Below are positions 8,165-16,699 of a DNA stretch of 64,000 nt, one piece after another. Made by a program: the position numbers and the translations under genes. The notes under the pieces were generated by a model that was not told the origin of the DNA, made no database searches, and saw only the letters and a list, made by a program, of their open reading frames with translations. The DNA comes from Phascolarctobacterium sp. ET69 (GTDB lineage: Bacteria > Bacillota > Negativicutes > Acidaminococcales > Acidaminococcaceae), in NCBI RefSeq assembly GCF_023336935.1, contig NZ_JAMBLR010000003.1, positions 293,587-357,586 of the forward strand. The letters run 5' to 3'. The stretch's first letter is position 1. Every line of letters begins with the position of its first letter.

Positions 8165-9080
8165 TAAAATTTTGAAGGATTGCCGCGGCAGCATAGGCAC
8201 AGCAGTGCTGGCAGGTATTTTGTGTGCGGCGGTATGCCTGCATGCGGCGGCGTACTGGGTGCGCCAGGAAGCGGAAGAAAACAGCAGGCGCATTTTGCGA
8301 CGCCAGCTGCAATTTGCGGTGCAGGCACTTGCAAAAGCCGGTTTTGAAAACGGCAGCCTGCCTGAAGGCGGAATTAATTTGCCGCCGCAAAAGCTGTACC
8401 CCGGCAATTACACGCTTAAAGCAGGAATATTTGAAGAAAACACTTCCGGCGGCATAAAAAAATACACCATACAGGCAGAAGCAGGCGGCGAAACTTTTGC
8501 TTTGCAGCAGCTTCAAATAGCTTTGCATCAGCAAATTGCGGAACTTGGTAAACGTTATACGCTTGCTGCGGGTAAAAGTTTGCAGGGCGCGGAAAATCTG
8601 CCGGAAGGCATTGCTTATGCCGGTGAACTTGGTGAAATTTTACAAAGCCTTGATGTGAAAAATTTTGCCGCATTTAAGGAAATGGATTTCCCTAGCAAAA
8701 GCACATTTGAAGAATACGGGCTTGGCGGTGCGCTGTATTATGATGACGGCAATTACAGCAAAAGCATTGCGTCAAGTTCCAAAAACATCAGAGGCGAAGG
8801 CGTGCTTGTTTCCAAAATGAGCATTTTTATTGCTGACAGCACCCAAATGCCGGATTTTTGCGTTATTATCAGCGACGGGCAGATTGAAATAGGCAAAAAT
8901 GCCGTGCTCGGCAAAGCGCTGCTGCTTTCAAAATACGATATTACCGTTAAAAGTGGTGCTTCCATAAACGGCATCGCCCTTTGCGACGGCAGGCTGATTG
9001 TTGAGGACGGAGTTACGTTTATGCGTGATGAAAGTGTTTTGCAGCCTTTTATAACGGCATACCGCTTAAAACAGCAATAA
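8151..9080 (+). CDS. Hypothetical membrane-anchored protein, PilX-like N-terminus
   Basis: 309 aa; ATG 8151 overlaps the preceding gene (8139 also possible). After a short basic segment (KILKDCRGSIGTAVLA) there is one hydrophobic helix, then a long extracytoplasmic region. The last ~120 residues show short repeating strand-turn units (IEIGKNAVLGKALLLSKYDITVKSGASINGIALCDG split over residues 245-285) reminiscent of a polymer-forming or beta-helical fold. The leader resembles PilX/GspK-type minor components, but no confident family can be named. It is last gene of the pseudopilus operon. Confidence 0.6.
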   Translation: MAVFNKILKDCRGSIGTAVLAGILCAAVCLHAAAYWVRQEAEENSRRILRRQLQFAVQALAKAGFENGSLPEGGINLPPQKLYPGNYTLKAGIFEENTSGGIKKYTIQAEAGGETFALQQLQIALHQQIAELGKRYTLAAGKSLQGAENLPEGIAYAGELGEILQSLDVKNFAAFKEMDFPSKSTFEEYGLGGALYYDDGNYSKSIASSSKNIRGEGVLVSKMSIFIADSTQMPDFCVIISDGQIEIGKNAVLGKALLLSKYDITVKSGASINGIALCDGRLIVEDGVTFMRDESVLQPFITAYRLKQQ

Positions 9081-9084
9081 AAAA

Positions 9085-9106
9085 TCCGCACCCGTATGAG
9101 TGCGGA
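9085..9106 (-). terminator. Terminator downstream of the phosphoesterase gene
   Basis: A 7-bp GC-rich stem (TCCGCAC/GTGCGGA) with a T-run on the reverse strand (TTTTTTA). It can also slow transcription from the pseudopilus operon. Confidence 0.7.
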
Positions 9107-9138
9107 ATAAGGTTTAAGATAAAATTTTATGGCGGCTC

Positions 9139-9834
9139 TTACGGCAGTACAAGCTGTGGCATAAAGTTCTGCGTATCGCAGCTTACAAGCTTATAAGTTA
9201 CGCCGCGGGTTTCGCCTTCAAAAATATTGCCTGCGTCCTGCCCGTGGATATGCCCGAAAACGCAGTGCTTAACGCCGTATTTGGAAAAAAGTTCCGTAAA
9301 TATGGTTTCTTCGTCCGCTTTATACAGCGGCGGGTAATGCAGGGCGGCAACAAATTTGTTAAAGCCTGCGTTTTTGGCGGCGGCAAGCGAATTTTCCAGC
9401 CTTATGCCTTCGCGCTGGTAAATGTGCCTGTCATCATCCGTAAACGCTTCCGACGACGGCAGAATCCAGCCGCGCGAACCGCACACTGCAACATCGCCGC
9501 AGGGAAAAAAGTTGTTCTGTAAAAACATAAATTTGCTTTCCGTGGCCTGCTGCATTTTTTTCAGCGAAGTCCACCAGTAATCGTGGTTGCCGCGCAGAAT
9601 TATTTTTTGCCCCGGCAGGGCAGCAATGCGGTTTAAATCCTGCATGGCAGCCTCCAGCGACATGGCCCACGAGGTGTCGCCGCAGATAATTACGGTATCT
9701 GTTTCTGTAATTTTAGTAAGCCAGTTACGGCGTATTTTTTCAAAATGGTTTTCCCAGTTCGGGCTGAAAACCTCCATTGGTTTGGCAGGCGGTTCGCCCG
9801 ATAAATGAAAGTCACCGATAGCAAAAAGGCTCAT
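9139..9834 (-). CDS. Calcineurin-like metallophosphoesterase
   Basis: 231 aa with the full metallophosphoesterase motif series: GDFHL (7-11), GDTSW (52-56), GNHDYWW (81-87), a downstream ALHYPP and GHIHG (near 195). These residues bind a dinuclear metal centre. It is a soluble cytoplasmic protein of a conserved Firmicute family; the substrate is unknown (phosphodiester or nucleotide). ATG 9834 is preceded by AAGGAGACAGC on the reverse strand. Single gene, divergent from leuS. Confidence 0.85.
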   Translation of the reverse strand: MSLFAIGDFHLSGEPPAKPMEVFSPNWENHFEKIRRNWLTKITETDTVIICGDTSWAMSLEAAMQDLNRIAALPGQKIILRGNHDYWWTSLKKMQQATESKFMFLQNNFFPCGDVAVCGSRGWILPSSEAFTDDDRHIYQREGIRLENSLAAAKNAGFNKFVAALHYPPLYKADEETIFTELFSKYGVKHCVFGHIHGQDAGNIFEGETRGVTYKLVSCDTQNFMPQLVLP

Positions 9835-9922
9835 GCTGTCTCCTTCTTATGTAAAATCTTCTTTGATTGTATCATATTTTTTACACTTTGGCGATATTAA
9901 TGCAGGTGCAGAGTATTTATAA

Positions 9923-9951
9923 TTGACTTTAAATCCTGTAAGCTATATAAT
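9923..9951 (+). promoter_or_regulatory. leuS promoter
   Basis: TTGACT (9923-9928), 17 bp, TATAAT (9946-9951), about 48 bp before the leuS start. The leader is too short for a T-box riboswitch, and none is seen. Confidence 0.8.
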
Positions 9952-9998
9952 TTTAAGGGTATTATCTATAAATAGCTTTATTTGCGAGGTTGAAAAAT

Positions 9999-12491
9999 AT
10001 GATTCAGGAAAAGTATAATCCCCATGAGATTGAAGCCAAATGGCAAGCTTATTGGGAAGAACACAAAACTTTTAAAACAGAGATGGACAGCAGCCGTCCG
10101 AAATCTTATGTGCTGGAAATGTTCCCGTATCCTTCCGGCAATCTGCACATGGGCCATGTCCGCAACTATTCTATTGGCGACGTTGTAGCCCGTTTCCGTA
10201 CCATGAACGGTTTTAACGTGCTGCACCCCATGGGCTGGGATTCCTTCGGTATGCCGGCGGAAAACGCCGCTATTAAACACGGCATTCCGCCGAAAAAATG
10301 GACGATGGAAAACATTGCCAATATGACGCGCCAGCAGAAACGCCTCGGCCTTTCTTACGACTGGGACCGCGAAGTAACTACCTGTAAACCCGATTATTAT
10401 AAATGGACCCAATGGTTCTTTGAACTGTTCTACAAACGCGGCCTGGCTGTTAAAAAGAAATCGGCCGTTAACTGGTGCAACACCTGCAACACCGTACTTG
10501 CCAACGAACAGGTTATTGACGGCAAATGCTGGCGCTGCGACCACGAAGTAGTAAAAAAAGACCTGGAACAGTGGTTCTTTAAAATTACCGATTACGCAGA
10601 CGAGCTTTTAAAAGACCTTGACCTTCTTGAAGGCTGGCCGGAACGCGTTAAAACCATGCAGCGCAACTGGATTGGCCGTAGCGAAGGTTTGGAATTCAGC
10701 TTTGATTTTCCGGAAATCGGCGAACGCATTCCTGTTTATACCACCCGCCCGGATACGATTTACGGCGTTACCTATGTTGTACTTGCCGCAGAGCATCCGC
10801 TGGTTGAAAAACTGTGCGTAAACAACCCGAAAGCCGAAGAAATTAAAGCTTTCTGCGACCGTGTAAGAAACCAGTCCGATATTGAACGTACTTCCAGTGA
10901 ATCTGAAAAAGAGGGCCTGTTTACCGGCTGCTACTGCATCCATCCGCTTACCGGCAAAAAAGTGCAGGTTTGGATTACCAACTATGTACTTTACGATTAC
11001 GGTACCGGCGCGGTTATGGGCGTACCTACCCATGATGCCCGCGACTGGATGTTTGCGGATAAATACGGCCTTGAGAAAATTGTTGTAATTAACCCCAAGG
11101 ATAAAGAGCTTAAATTAGAAGATATGACCGACGCCTATGAAGAAAAGGAAGGCGTGCTTGTTAATTCCGGCGAGTTCAGCGGTATGGAGCTGCATGCCGG
11201 TATGGAAGCAATTAAAGACAAGATTGAAGCAATGGGCATCGGCAAACGCCGTGTAAATTACCGCCTGCGCGACTGGTTAATCAGCCGCCAGCGTTACTGG
11301 GGCGCACCGATTCCGGTTATTTACTGCCCGGACTGCGGGGAAGTGCTTGTGCCGGAAGACCAGCTGCCGGTTATGCTGCCGGAAGATGTTAAGTTTGACG
11401 CCGGCGCCGTATCCCCGCTGGCAACTTCCGAAAGCTTCGTAAACTGCACCTGCCCGAAATGCGGCAAGCCTGCAAGACGCGAAACCGATACCATGGACAC
11501 CTTCCTGTGCTCCTCCTGGTATTACCTGCGCTATACCGACCCGAAAAACGATAAAGCACCGTTTGCGAAAGACAAAGTAAATTACTGGTCTCCTGTTGAC
11601 CAGTATATCGGCGGTATCGAGCATGCAATTCTGCATCTTTTGTATTCCCGCTTCTTTATGAAAGTTCTGCACGATGCAGGCCTTGTAGATTATAAAGAAC
11701 CGTTTACCAACCTCCTGACTCAGGGCATGGTTATTAAAGACGGCGCCAAAATGAGTAAATCTCTCGGCAACGTTGTTTCGCCGGAAGAAATTATCGGCAA
11801 ATACGGCGCAGATACGGCAAGGCTGTTTATTATGTTTGCCGCACCGCCCGAAAGAGAACTTGAGTGGAGCGACCAGGGCGTTGAAGGCTCCTTCCGCTTC
11901 CTGGGCAGGGTATGGCGTATAGTTTATCATTATCAGGATCTGCTGGCAGAAAAGGTTACGCAGTATAACCCGGCAGAACTGAGCGAAGCAGGCAAAGAAC
12001 TGCGCCGCGTACTGCATACCAGCATTAAAAAGGTAACGGATGACATTGAGCAGCGCTTTAACTTTAACACTGCCATCAGTGCTATGATGGAACTGGTTAA
12101 TGCCTTGTATGCTTATAAAGAAGCAGAAAAAACTCCGCATGCCGGCCTTATTTACGAAGTTGTTTCCAACCTGCTGAAATTGCTCTCTCCGTTCGTTCCG
12201 CATATTACGGAAGAACTGTGGCACGGCGTAATTTCCGAAGAAGGCAGCATCCACGAAGAAAAATGGCCTAAATATGATGAAGCAGCCATGAAAGTGGATA
12301 ATATTGAAATTGCTTTGCAGGTTAACGGCAAACTTAAAGGGCGTCTCGTTGTTCCTGCCGCTGCTTCCAAAGACGAGCTGGAAAAACTTGCCCTTGCCGA
12401 ACCGCATATTGCAGAAACTGTTGACACTTCCAAAATTGTTAAAGTTGTCTGCGTACCGGGCCGTCTGGTTAATATCGTTGTAAAACCGTAA
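9999..12491 (+). CDS. leuS: Leucyl-tRNA synthetase
   Basis: This class I synthetase charges tRNA-Leu. The 830-aa bacterial-type protein has the HIGH motif as HMGHVRNY (near residue 49), the zinc-type cysteine cluster CNTCN...CWRCD (near 160-175), the editing CP1 domain with [11 protein letters not shown] (near 250), and KMSKS (near 585). ATG 9999 is chosen because GAGGT ends 8 nt before it; TTG 9990 is in frame but overlaps that site. A hairpin terminator follows. Confidence 0.98.
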   Translation: MIQEKYNPHEIEAKWQAYWEEHKTFKTEMDSSRPKSYVLEMFPYPSGNLHMGHVRNYSIGDVVARFRTMNGFNVLHPMGWDSFGMPAENAAIKHGIPPKKWTMENIANMTRQQKRLGLSYDWDREVTTCKPDYYKWTQWFFELFYKRGLAVKKKSAVNWCNTCNTVLANEQVIDGKCWRCDHEVVKKDLEQWFFKITDYADELLKDLDLLEGWPERVKTMQRNWIGRSEGLEFSFDFPEIGERIPVYTTRPDTIYGVTYVVLAAEHPLVEKLCVNNPKAEEIKAFCDRVRNQSDIERTSSESEKEGLFTGCYCIHPLTGKKVQVWITNYVLYDYGTGAVMGVPTHDARDWMFADKYGLEKIVVINPKDKELKLEDMTDAYEEKEGVLVNSGEFSGMELHAGMEAIKDKIEAMGIGKRRVNYRLRDWLISRQRYWGAPIPVIYCPDCGEVLVPEDQLPVMLPEDVKFDAGAVSPLATSESFVNCTCPKCGKPARRETDTMDTFLCSSWYYLRYTDPKNDKAPFAKDKVNYWSPVDQYIGGIEHAILHLLYSRFFMKVLHDAGLVDYKEPFTNLLTQGMVIKDGAKMSKSLGNVVSPEEIIGKYGADTARLFIMFAAPPERELEWSDQGVEGSFRFLGRVWRIVYHYQDLLAEKVTQYNPAELSEAGKELRRVLHTSIKKVTDDIEQRFNFNTAISAMMELVNALYAYKEAEKTPHAGLIYEVVSNLLKLLSPFVPHITEELWHGVISEEGSIHEEKWPKYDEAAMKVDNIEIALQVNGKLKGRLVVPAAASKDELEKLALAEPHIAETVDTSKIVKVVCVPGRLVNIVVKP

Positions 12492-12505
12492 CAGGTTAAA
12501 TTTAT

Positions 12506-12539
12506 AAAAACTCCTTTGATTTAATCCGGGGAGTTTTTT
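12506..12539 (+). terminator. leuS terminator
   Basis: AAACTCC / GGAGTTT stem (12508-12514 with 12530-12536) followed by a T-run. Confidence 0.8.
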
Positions 12540-12560
12540 ATTTTGTCAGGAGTTGAACAG

Positions 12561-13190
12561 ATGGCACAACTGAATAAAAAAATAATGGCCGTTGCCGTGG
12601 CAGTGGTTTTTTGCTTGCTGGCTGCTTTTTGGCCGCATGAGCGTGAAGCTGATGTTTTAAAAATTGAACAGCAGGCCGTAACGGCAAGCGAAAAAGAAGA
12701 AGCGAAAATAACGGTTTACGTAAGCGGCGCTGTGGCAAACCCGGGCCTGCACGAAATTGCGCCCGGAAGCAGAGCCGTGGAGGCTATTGCCGCCGCAGGC
12801 GGAATGACGGAAGAAGCCAATAAGGACAAAGTAAACCTTGCAAAAATCTGTAAGGACGGTATGCAGGTTAATGTGCCCCGCCTGAGCGCAAAAGAACGGC
12901 GCAGGCTTGCCGCTGCAAATACATCTGCAAGCGGTGCGGAAGCGCCAGAGCAGAGTGGCGCTTCTTACAATGCTGCGCAGGAAAGCGAAGCCGCTTTAAC
13001 CGGCAAGGTGAATTTAAACACTGCTACGGCGGAAGAACTGGAAACACTGCCGGGCGTTGGCGCGGTAACGGCGCAGCGCATTGTGGAATACCGCTCTGCC
13101 CACGGCTTTGCCAGAATTGAGGACCTTATGAACGTAAAGGGCATAGGGCAGGCAAAGTTTAAGAAAATGCAGCCCTGGCTTGATTTATGA
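12561..13190 (+). CDS. comEA: ComEA-like DNA-binding competence protein
   Basis: ComEA binds incoming double-stranded DNA outside the membrane and passes it to ComEC. The 209 aa comprise a signal anchor (residues 8-25), a SLBB domain (ITVYVSGAVANPGLHEI onward, 48-110), a low-complexity linker, and a C-terminal double helix-hairpin-helix DNA-binding domain (VNLNTATAEELETLPGVGAV, 147-209). ATG 12561 has AGGAG at 9 nt; TTG 12543 is less likely. The stop overlaps comEC by 4 bp, giving a coupled comEA-comEC operon. Confidence 0.94.
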   Translation: MAQLNKKIMAVAVAVVFCLLAAFWPHEREADVLKIEQQAVTASEKEEAKITVYVSGAVANPGLHEIAPGSRAVEAIAAAGGMTEEANKDKVNLAKICKDGMQVNVPRLSAKERRRLAAANTSASGAEAPEQSGASYNAAQESEAALTGKVNLNTATAEELETLPGVGAVTAQRIVEYRSAHGFARIEDLMNVKGIGQAKFKKMQPWLDL

Positions 13191-15487
13191 AAACATGGTT
13201 TGCGGCAGCAGCCGCGCTTTTTGCAGCCGGTGATTACGCCGGTATTTTAATGCCGCAGTATTTTAGTGTTTATGCCGCGCTGGCAGTAGTTTTTGCAGTG
13301 CTTATGGCAGCGGCGGCAAAATTTAAGCCGCAAACTTACGGTGCGGCCATATTAGCCCTTATATTTTTTACCTTGTGCGGCATGGCGGCAGGCAGTAAGG
13401 CTATGCAGCCGCACACTGCGGATATTAAAAATTATATCGGGCAAAAGGTAACGGTGTACGGCAAGATTGATTTGCTGACGCTGAAAAAACAGGAAAAAGG
13501 CACCGGGTTTATACTTGAGTGTACTGCGCTGCAAACAGGCAGCGGTAATTTGCATAAAACTCGCGGCAATATACGCGTGTTTGTGCAGAATGCCAAAGTT
13601 AAAAATTTTACGGCTGGCAGCATTGCCGTTACCGGCACATTAAAAAGCCTTAACGGTTTTGCCAATCCCGGCAGCTTTAACAGCGAAAACTGGAATTTAC
13701 AGCAGGGCTTACAAGGCAGAATGTCTGTAAAACAGGCGGCTTTGCAGGTTATGGGTGAAGCTGATATCAGTGATAAATTCTTTTTATTTGCACTGGGACT
13801 GCAGCATAAAATAACAGATACGGTTGACGGCGAAGCAGGGGCAGTGCTGTGCGGCATGGCGCTCGGCGGTTATGACGGTTTAAGCGAAGCAACTCGCGAA
13901 GCATTTTCCGTAACCGGCCTGGCTCATATATTGTCGGTATCGGGCACGCACATGGCGCTGGTGGCAGGCTTTTTAATTTTAATTATCGGCAGGCGCGGCA
14001 AAGCGCAGATAATAACAGTGCTGCTTTTGTTATTTTTGTATGCGCTGTTATGCGGCGGCAGCGCACCGGTATGGCGGTCATTCATTATGAGTGCGGTTGC
14101 ACTTGCCGGTGCCGGTACTTACAAAAAAGCGCAAAGCGGCAATATTTTTTGTGCGGCGGCAGTGCTGCTTTTAATATATAACCCGTTATGGCTGTTTGAT
14201 GCCGGGTTTCAGCTTTCGTTTGCGGCAACCGGCGGGCTGATATTTATTTACCCGCAGCTTAAGGAGCGGCTGCAATTTTTAAAACCCGTGCTTGTGCGCG
14301 AAGGGTTTGCCATTACGCTTGCGGCGCAGCTTGCCTCTCTGCCGCTTTTATTATGGCATTTTAACCAGCTTTCGCTTGTAACTTTTGCCGCTAATATTCT
14401 GCTTGTGCCTGCTATGGAAATTTTGGTAATAGCCGCGCTTGCCGGGTTGTGCTTGCCTTTTGCCGGTACATATTTAATTTATGCTGCCGGAATTTTCATG
14501 CAGCCCCTGCTTAACGCCGTCAGTTTCCTCGCGGTGCTGCCTGCGGCGGCAGTTAATGTTCCGCACTTGCCTGCGGCGTGCTTTGTGCTGTATTACATAA
14601 TGCTTGCCATACTGTTTAATAGTAACTGGTTCAGCAAAACGGAGCGCAGGTATACAGCTGCAATTTGTTCGGCCGGAATAATTGTTTTGGCGGTATACAA
14701 AATTTTTACGCCGCAGCCGTTTACCGCGCATTTTATGGATGTGGGGCAGGGGGACGCCGCTTTGGTGCAGACAACGGACGGGCATAATATTATTGTTGAC
14801 TGCGGCGGTTTGCAGGGAAACTTTGATACCGGCAGCCGCATTATTGTGCCGTATCTGCGTTATCTCGGCGTGGAGGAGATTGACCTTTTGGCACTCAGCC
14901 ACGGGCACCATGACCACGCCGGGGGAGCGGCAGGGCTTGCACGCCTTGTAAAAGTTGATAAGCTCCTGCTGCCGCAGGAAAAACCTTCGGAAGATGTACA
15001 AAAACTGCTGCATTATATTAAGCCGCAAGATATTTTAGAAGCGGCGGAGGGCAGTGTATATACGCTTGGCAAGTGCCGCATTGAAGTTCTGGCGTCAGGA
15101 AAATCCGAAGGCGGAGGCAACGAAAGCAGCGTAATTATGCGCATAGCCGAACCCGCAGGCAGCATTTTGTTTACCGGCGACGCCGATGAAAACATAGAAT
15201 TTGCGGCAGCTGGCAAAATAAAACCGGCCGATGTTTTAAAAGTTGCCCATCACGGCAGCAATTATTCTTCGTCGCCGCTGTTTTTAAAACAGGCCAAACC
15301 GCGGCTTGCGGTAATTTCCGTTGGTGCGGATAACCGTTACGGGCACCCGGGGCGTGATGCCGTGCAGCGTTTGCAGGCCGCCGGGGCCAAGGTGCTGCGC
15401 ACGGATAAACTGGGCGCGGTAAAAGTATGTTTTGACGAAGGACGCCTGCAATGGTATAGTTATAGGTACGACAAAGAATTTTTTTAA
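13187..15487 (+). CDS. comEC: ComEC/Rec2 DNA uptake channel
   Basis: A 766-aa membrane channel that imports single-stranded DNA during transformation. It has the three usual parts: an N-terminal DUF4131/OB-like region after two membrane helices, a central competence domain with many hydrophobic segments and the signature LSVSGTHMALVAGF (near 250), and a C-terminal metallo-beta-lactamase domain with HGHHDHAGG (near 570) that may act as the nuclease. Length and architecture are full-size, so the gene looks functional. ATG overlaps the comEA stop. comFC and a comG-like cluster occur elsewhere in the window. Confidence 0.95.
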   Translation: MKTWFAAAAALFAAGDYAGILMPQYFSVYAALAVVFAVLMAAAAKFKPQTYGAAILALIFFTLCGMAAGSKAMQPHTADIKNYIGQKVTVYGKIDLLTLKKQEKGTGFILECTALQTGSGNLHKTRGNIRVFVQNAKVKNFTAGSIAVTGTLKSLNGFANPGSFNSENWNLQQGLQGRMSVKQAALQVMGEADISDKFFLFALGLQHKITDTVDGEAGAVLCGMALGGYDGLSEATREAFSVTGLAHILSVSGTHMALVAGFLILIIGRRGKAQIITVLLLLFLYALLCGGSAPVWRSFIMSAVALAGAGTYKKAQSGNIFCAAAVLLLIYNPLWLFDAGFQLSFAATGGLIFIYPQLKERLQFLKPVLVREGFAITLAAQLASLPLLLWHFNQLSLVTFAANILLVPAMEILVIAALAGLCLPFAGTYLIYAAGIFMQPLLNAVSFLAVLPAAAVNVPHLPAACFVLYYIMLAILFNSNWFSKTERRYTAAICSAGIIVLAVYKIFTPQPFTAHFMDVGQGDAALVQTTDGHNIIVDCGGLQGNFDTGSRIIVPYLRYLGVEEIDLLALSHGHHDHAGGAAGLARLVKVDKLLLPQEKPSEDVQKLLHYIKPQDILEAAEGSVYTLGKCRIEVLASGKSEGGGNESSVIMRIAEPAGSILFTGDADENIEFAAAGKIKPADVLKVAHHGSNYSSSPLFLKQAKPRLAVISVGADNRYGHPGRDAVQRLQAAGAKVLRTDKLGAVKVCFDEGRLQWYSYRYDKEFF

Positions 15488-15496
15488 GGTGATTTT

Positions 15497-16516
15497 ATGG
15501 AACTGGCACCGGAAAAACTGATAGAAATGCTGGAAAAAGGCGAAAGCCTGCCCAACGTTATTTTAATGTACGGCGAAGAAAACTATTACCGCAGCAAAGC
15601 CGCAGCCTGCATAAAAAAATATGTTTTTGGCAGCGCGGCGGATGAAGATATGGAAATCAGCGTTTTCGACCGCGATACGGATTTAAAAAGGCTTAATGCC
15701 GCTGTTAACACTTATCCGTTCTTTGGCGGTAGCAGCCTCGTCATCATCAGCGACGATAAAATTTTTGCCGCTGAAAAAAAACAGAAAGAAAATCTGGAAG
15801 TAATTTTGGCGAACATACCGGAGTTCTGCCATGTGTTTATCAGCGTAAGCAAAATAGATAAGCGCGGCCGCCTTTATAAAATGCTGGCGGCAGAAGGCGC
15901 TGCCTGCGAATGTAAACCGCTGAAGCCGTACCAGCTTAAGCCGTGGCTTGACGCCGAAGCCAAAAAACGCGGCTGCCGTTTTGAATATGATGCGGAACAG
16001 ACGGTGATGGAATATCTTTCTGCGGCCGATACCGCACCGCTGCTTTTGCTTGAGCAGGAAATAGAAAAGCTGTACGTTTACGGCGGTAAACGGCGCATCT
16101 GGACAAAAGCCGATGTTGAAGCTGTATTTTCTTCCCTGCCGGAAGTTTCGCGCTTTGCGCTTTTAAATGCCATTGCCCAAAAGAACCTGCCCGAAGCACT
16201 GGAGCTTTTGCAGAACGAAAAGAAACACGGCGGCAGTGCGATAGCCGTCAGCGGTTTGATTGCCTTTCAGGTACGCCGCCTGGCGCAGGTTAAAGAACTG
16301 GCGGCGCAGGGAATGAATCAGCAAACGGCGGCTTCCGCTTTAAAAATGTCGCCCTATGCCGTAAAAAAATTAATGGAGCAGTGCCGCAATTTTACTGCGC
16401 ACGGCTTATCGGAATTTATGCTGGCGCTGGCAGATTTTAACGCCAATATCCGCTACGGCGGCAGGCAGTTTGAAATGCTGGAGGAAATACTCATCCGTTT
16501 TTTGGGCAAGCGTTAA
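15497..16516 (+). CDS. holA: DNA polymerase III subunit delta
   Basis: 339 aa, usual HolA length. It loads the sliding clamp as part of the clamp-loader complex. Features are the N-terminal pattern NVILMYGEENYYR (about 20-32), the delta hallmark YPFFGGSSLVIISDDK, a middle helical domain, and a C-terminal domain with the family end pattern DFNANIRYGGRQFEMLEEILIRF. ATG 15497 follows AAGGTGA, 10 bp after comEC; the comEC-holA order is common in Firmicutes. Confidence 0.93.
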   Translation: MELAPEKLIEMLEKGESLPNVILMYGEENYYRSKAAACIKKYVFGSAADEDMEISVFDRDTDLKRLNAAVNTYPFFGGSSLVIISDDKIFAAEKKQKENLEVILANIPEFCHVFISVSKIDKRGRLYKMLAAEGAACECKPLKPYQLKPWLDAEAKKRGCRFEYDAEQTVMEYLSAADTAPLLLLEQEIEKLYVYGGKRRIWTKADVEAVFSSLPEVSRFALLNAIAQKNLPEALELLQNEKKHGGSAIAVSGLIAFQVRRLAQVKELAAQGMNQQTAASALKMSPYAVKKLMEQCRNFTAHGLSEFMLALADFNANIRYGGRQFEMLEEILIRFLGKR

Positions 16517-16544
16517 AATTTTTACAAAACCGGAAAGATTTTAC

Positions 16545-16573
16545 TGGACGCGGAGAAGATTATTTGTTATAAT
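16545..16573 (+). promoter_or_regulatory. glnA: Glutamine synthetase promoter
   Basis: TGGACG (16545-16550), 17 bp, TATAAT (16568-16573). Transcription would start near 16580, just ahead of the two overlapping hairpins described next. Confidence 0.65.
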
Positions 16574-16581
16574 ACAAACGT

Positions 16582-16629
16582 GGTCAATGGAGACCCTGCT
16601 ATTTGTATGCCCAAGTAGCAGGGTCTTTT
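16582..16629 (+). promoter_or_regulatory. Attenuator leader of glutamine synthetase (terminator/anti-terminator hairpins)
   Basis: A perfect 10-bp terminator stem (16592-16601 with 16616-16625) followed by TTTT lies between promoter and gene. A small hairpin GGTC-AATGGA-GACC (16582-16595) shares its 3' strand with the terminator's 5' strand, so the two are mutually exclusive. Its hexaloop has A at position 1 and G at position 4, the hallmark of ANTAR-regulator RNA targets that control nitrogen genes in clostridia. Only one such hairpin is visible (known sites have two), so the ANTAR link is inference; the terminator itself is clear. Confidence 0.65.
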
Positions 16630-16665
16630 GTATTTTATTTTTGTTTTAATTATTTTAATTAAATG

Positions 16666-16694
16666 AAAGGAGCGCGGCGCAAAGCCGCAGGTGA
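16666..16694 (+). promoter_or_regulatory. Double ribosome binding site with intervening hairpin
   Basis: AAAGGAG (16666-16672) is followed by a 5-bp hairpin GCGGC/GCCGC (16674-16688) and then by AGGTGA (16689-16694). The second site fits ATG 16700 or 16703; the first is too far from any start unless the hairpin folds out. This decides against a simple GTG 16691 start but does not exclude it. Confidence 0.5.
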
Positions 16695-16699
16695 CCGAA

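Noticed and set aside
9835..9998. T-box riboswitch before leuS
   Set aside because: Leader after the promoter is only about 40 nt and has neither specifier stem nor TGGNACC core nor terminator.
11277..12407. 376-codon reverse frame within leuS
   Set aside because: Shadow of leuS; low-complexity, Phe/Arg-rich translation without any motif.
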